Source: Coriobacteriia bacterium
GTDB lineage: Bacteria; Actinomycetota; Coriobacteriia; Anaerosomatales; JAUVQN01
Assembly (NCBI GenBank): GCA_030598125.1
Contig: JAUVQN010000048.1
Location: 1-8,990, forward strand
DNA: 8,990 nt
Direction: 5' to 3'
Part shown: positions 6,671-8,990 of the stretch, one piece after another
Numbering within the stretch: position 1 is the first letter of the stretch
Layout of the letters: each line of letters begins with the position of its first letter
Made by a program: the position numbers and the translations under genes
The notes under the pieces: generated by a model
Database searches by the model: none
What the model was told of the DNA's origin: nothing
What the model saw: the letters and a program-made list of their open reading frames with translations, nothing else

Positions 6671-7654
6671 CTAGGTGTCCGCGCCCCAGCTGGCTTGATC
6701 CTGGGACCGGCGTCGCCAATAGGCGAGCGCGTCGGTGACGAGCCGCGCGCACAGCTCCGGGAACTCGATGCCGGCGGCCCGGGCCGCTTCGGGAAGCAGG
6801 CTCGTGGTCGTCATCCCGGGGATGGTGTTCACTTCGAGCACAGAGGGCGCCTCGCCCTCCGGGACGATGAGATCCACGCGAGAGAGACCCACGCAGCCCA
6901 GCGCCTTGTGCGCGTCGAGAGCGATGGACTTGGAGAGATCGCGCACGTCTTCGGGAAGTCGAGCCGGGGTGATGTGCGTGCTCATCCCCGGCGCGTACTT
7001 CGACTCGTAGTCGTAGAATTCGTGCTCCGGCACGATCTCGAGGGTAGGCAGCGCGATCGGCTCGTCCGTGCCGACGACCCCCACCGTGATCTCCACGCCC
7101 TCCACGAACTGCTCGATGACGACAGCGTCGTCATGCTCGAATGCGATCGCCATCGCGGTGGGCAGGTCCGCGGCGTCGTGCACGATGGTGACGCCTATCG
7201 CCGACCCCTCTCGCGATGGCTTCACGACGACATGCTCGCCGATGGCCGACGTGACGGACTCGACATCCCAGTCGTCGCCGCGCTCGACCAGCAGGGCCTC
7301 GGGAGTGGGGACGCCGGCCGCTTCGAAGACGAGCTTGGAGATCCACTTGTCCATGGCCATGGCGCTCGAGAGCACGCCAGAGCCCACATACGGCATTCCG
7401 ATGAGCTCCAGCAGGCCCTGGACGGTCCCGTCCTCGCCGAAGCGACCGTGCAGGCAGATGAACGCGACGTCTGCTCCGCTGTAGCGGATGCGATCGATGA
7501 AGTCGGGGGTGGCCGTGTCCACGGACACGACAGGAAGACCCGCTTCGGCGAGCGCGGTCTCTACCTGTGAGCCGGTGACGAGCGACACCTCTCGCTCGGC
7601 TGAGATGCCACCTTTGAGCACGACGACCGTGGGCCGCGCGCTGGGATCGCCCAC
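6671..7654 (-). CDS. ddl: D-alanine--D-alanine ligase
   Basis: This cytosolic ATP-grasp enzyme joins two D-alanines to make the dipeptide end of peptidoglycan precursors. The protein is 327 residues, within the usual 300-360. Family motifs appear in order: KGGISAEREVS near the N-terminus, CLHGRFGEDGTVQGLLELIG, VVKPSREGSAIGV (ATP-binding and Ser loop), EQFVEGVEITVGVVG, YDYESKY, and the Mg-binding VLEVNTIPGMT near the end. The Tyr in YDYESKY fits D-Ala-D-Ala rather than D-Ala-D-Lac ligases. The GTG at 7654 is chosen because GGAGGGG lies 6 bases upstream and the protein then starts 9 residues before the first beta strand. The frame is open far upstream to 8539, but that stretch runs antisense through htrA and is not coding. 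No mur gene is adjacent, so the gene looks monocistronic here. It converges with the ATPase gene. Confidence 0.95.
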   Translation of the reverse strand: MGDPSARPTVVVLKGGISAEREVSLVTGSQVETALAEAGLPVVSVDTATPDFIDRIRYSGADVAFICLHGRFGEDGTVQGLLELIGMPYVGSGVLSSAMAMDKWISKLVFEAAGVPTPEALLVERGDDWDVESVTSAIGEHVVVKPSREGSAIGVTIVHDAADLPTAMAIAFEHDDAVVIEQFVEGVEITVGVVGTDEPIALPTLEIVPEHEFYDYESKYAPGMSTHITPARLPEDVRDLSKSIALDAHKALGCVGLSRVDLIVPEGEAPSVLEVNTIPGMTTTSLLPEAARAAGIEFPELCARLVTDALAYWRRRSQDQASWGADT

Positions 7655-7660
7655 CCCTGT

Positions 7661-7667
7661 CCCCTCC
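7661..7667 (-). promoter_or_regulatory. Ribosome binding site that fixes the ddl GTG start
   Basis: GGAGGGG on the minus strand, with 6 bases to GTG at 7654. No ATG lies nearby in frame, so this site is the main evidence for the GTG start. Confidence 0.75.
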
Positions 7668-7694
7668 GCCGTCGACCAGCCGGACGATGCTGGA

Positions 7695-7703
7695 ATCGTA
7701 TCA
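7695..7703 (-). promoter_or_regulatory. Possible extended -10 promoter for ddl
   Basis: TGATACGAT on the minus strand is a TGn-extended -10 (TACGAT matches 4 of 6). It would give a start near 7688 and a leader of about 34 bases. No convincing -35 is seen, which is acceptable for extended -10 promoters. Confidence 0.4.
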
Positions 7704-7867
7704 TGCAGGACCGACGTGACCTCCGCGGCCCTCTGGGGCCTCGAGTCGCCCAGCACCGCCGAGCCCTCCCAGACATCCCAGGGGCCCCCTCTGGCACGGA
7801 ACTGGCAAGGTGAGTCGTTGGAGGAAGCGCCACGGAGCGTCTTCACAGAGAATTCACGCTCCGCGGA

Positions 7868-7876
7868 TGGTATGTT
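7868..7876 (+). promoter_or_regulatory. Possible extended -10 promoter for htrA
   Basis: TGGTATGTT is an extended -10 (TATGTT matches 4 of 6). Nearby -35-like words (TTCACA at 7842, TTCACG at 7853) are at wrong spacing. The start would be near 7883, giving a leader of about 75 bases. Confidence 0.4.
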
Positions 7877-7943
7877 CGCTCCCCGTCGGCAGGATGGGGT
7901 CCGGCTCCACGACCGACCTGGCGTGTGAGCTCGACGAGAGATG

Positions 7944-7951
7944 AAGAGGTG
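7944..7951 (+). promoter_or_regulatory. Ribosome binding site that decides the htrA start
   Basis: AAGAGGTG, with the core GAGGT at 7946-7950 and 8 bases to the ATG at 7959. An in-frame ATG at 7941 would place this site inside the gene and has only GAGAG directly touching it, so 7959 is preferred. Confidence 0.65.
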
Positions 7952-7958
7952 TGCACAG

Positions 7959-8990
7959 ATGGACGACACGCACCTGGACGAAGGCGCGGCGCCCGAACCG
8001 CAGGACGGGACGACGCCCGCGCCGGTGGATCCACCGTCGGCGGAACCGACTCCTGAAGCGTCACCGCCCGTGGGCACGGATCCCCCACCCAAGGCTCCTG
8101 AGCCCGCGCCGCCGCAGCCTCCCCCCGAGGTCCCGCAGGCGTCGCCCGACAGCCCGCAGGCGGCACCCCTGGCACAGCAGCCGCCTCCGGCGCACCAGCC
8201 CAAGAAGTCCGGCATGCCCGCCGGCTGTGTGGCGATGCTGGTATCGCTCATCGTGGCCGCCATCGTCGGGTTCGTCGCGGGCATCGGCGGCGCGACGCTC
8301 GTCACGAACGATCGCATCATCGACACCGGCAACGGCGGGCAGGCGATCGCCGTGGTGGACAGCGAGACCGCAGAGCCCGTCGCGGCCGCCGCCGTCGTCG
8401 CCGTACCGAGCGTCGTGAACATCGACGTGACCGGTGACGTCCCGACCGACTCGGAAGAGCTGCCCGAAGGCCATCCGGGCGTGCCGCGCTCGGGCAGCGG
8501 CTCCGGCGTGGCGTTCATGAACACCGCGGAAGGGACCACCTACATCATCACGAACGATCACGTCGTCGCCGATGCCGAGGAGATCCTGGTGACCGACATC
8601 GACGGCGAGCGGTACGACGCCGAGCTCGTCGGCACGGACGCGAACACGGATATCGCGGTCGTCGAGGTCCAGACCGAACTGCCCGCGATACAGCTCGGCG
8701 ATTCGGACGAGATCGCGGTAGGGGAACTCGTGGTCGCCATCGGCTCGCCCTTCGGCCTGCAACAGTCGGTGACGTCCGGCGTCGTCTCGGCGATCGGAAG
8801 GTCGCTCCCGAACTCCTTCTCGGGTGACTTCGGCGTGTACCCGCTGGTGGACGTGATCCAGACCGACGCCGCGATCAACCCCGGCAACTCCGGGGGAGCG
8901 CTCGTCGACCGCATGGGCAGCCTCATCGGCATCAACACCGCGATCTACTCGAGTTCCGGCGACAACGACGGCATCGGCTTCGCCGTGCCG
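7959..8990 (+). CDS. htrA: HtrA/DegP-type membrane-anchored serine protease (cut by window edge)
   Basis: HtrA proteases degrade or refold damaged proteins in the cell envelope. 344 residues are visible. Residues 1-81 are a cytosolic Pro/Ala/Glu-rich tail. KK at 82-83 leads into one membrane helix at about 88-110 (CVAMLVSLIVAAIVGFVAG), giving an N-in, protease-out anchor. A linker follows, then the trypsin-like domain from about residue 145. The triad is complete: His201 in TNDHVV, Asp231 in NTDIAVVEV, and Ser311 in NPGNSGGAL. Spacings of 30 and 80 residues are close to DegP. GSGSGVAF and VVAIGSPFGL are further family signatures. The PDZ domain expected after the protease lies beyond the window. 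The ATG at 7959 is set by GAGGT 8 bases upstream. The gene stands alone here and diverges from ddl. Gene naming (htrA, degP or pepD) is convention only. Confidence 0.94.
   Translation, partial: MDDTHLDEGAAPEPQDGTTPAPVDPPSAEPTPEASPPVGTDPPPKAPEPAPPQPPPEVPQASPDSPQAAPLAQQPPPAHQPKKSGMPAGCVAMLVSLIVAAIVGFVAGIGGATLVTNDRIIDTGNGGQAIAVVDSETAEPVAAAAVVAVPSVVNIDVTGDVPTDSEELPEGHPGVPRSGSGSGVAFMNTAEGTTYIITNDHVVADAEEILVTDIDGERYDAELVGTDANTDIAVVEVQTELPAIQLGDSDEIAVGELVVAIGSPFGLQQSVTSGVVSAIGRSLPNSFSGDFGVYPLVDVIQTDAAINPGNSGGALVDRMGSLIGINTAIYSSSGDNDGIGFAVP

Larger units (their letters stand above)
7655..7958. other. Divergent intergenic region between ddl and htrA
   Basis: This stretch of about 300 bases separates two divergent genes. 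It holds the ddl ribosome binding site and a possible extended -10 at the left, and a possible htrA promoter and ribosome binding site at the right. In the middle are a GC-rich hairpin GGCCC-TCTG-GGGCC (7727-7740) and a second near-palindrome around 7779-7795. The word CCCTCTGG occurs in both. I find no supported small ORF, tRNA or known riboswitch. The middle part could bind a regulator or simply be spacer. Confidence 0.5.

Noticed and set aside
7798..7821. ECF/SigE-like promoter (GGAAC ... CGTT) upstream of htrA
   Set aside because: The spacer is only 13 bases, shorter than usual for such promoters.
7655..8539. N-terminal extension of the ddl frame up to 8539
   Set aside because: The extension is antisense to htrA and is Gly/Ser/Ala-rich. 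Ddl homology begins right after the GTG at 7654, which has its own ribosome binding site.
1..8990. CRISPR arrays, tRNA or rRNA genes, insertion sequences
   Set aside because: I found no regularly spaced repeats, no cloverleaf-like or rRNA sequence, and no transposase or terminal repeats.

Overview
This window comes from a GC-rich bacterium. Codon third positions are almost all G or C, Shine-Dalgarno sites are clear, and GTG starts are used. The gene set (FeoAB iron uptake, a D-Ala-D-Ala ligase, a Pro-rich membrane-anchored HtrA protease, an HTH_42 protein) and the protein style suggest Actinomycetota, possibly an anaerobic Coriobacteriia-like lineage. That placement is a guess from style, with no marker gene behind it. 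I see no mobile element, CRISPR array, tRNA or rRNA.

Layout. (1) Positions 1-1297 on the minus strand hold feoA and the 5' part of feoB, a ferrous-iron uptake operon whose FeoB runs off the left edge. Upstream lie a good promoter (TTGACG, 17 nt, TAGAGT) and a perfect inverted repeat that looks like a metalloregulator operator. (2) Positions 1525-3777 on the plus strand encode a 750-residue two-part protein. Its N-terminal half is an alpha/alpha-toroid (squalene-cyclase-like) domain and its C-terminal half is an HTH_42 (AlkZ/YcaQ-like) winged-helix domain. Its function is unknown. (3) Positions 3811-3956 form a yybP-ykoY (Mn2+) riboswitch with an overlapping terminator-like hairpin. They lead into a P2A-type cation ATPase (3974-6664), which is best read as a Mn2+ (or Ca2+/Mn2+) exporter. 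(4) Positions 6671-7654 on the minus strand encode D-alanine-D-alanine ligase, convergent with the ATPase and only 6 bases away, with a strong hairpin at the junction. (5) A divergent intergenic region of about 300 bases separates ddl from an HtrA/DegP-type serine protease (7959 to the right edge), cut before its PDZ domain.

How it fits together. Two metal systems lie close together: iron uptake on the left, and a riboswitch-controlled cation exporter in the middle. Between them is the unassigned fusion protein. On the right, ddl serves peptidoglycan precursor synthesis and htrA serves envelope protein quality control. The most informative signals are the Mn2+ riboswitch, which names the probable substrate of a transporter that protein homology alone would call a Ca2+ pump, and the unusual domain fusion at 1525-3777.
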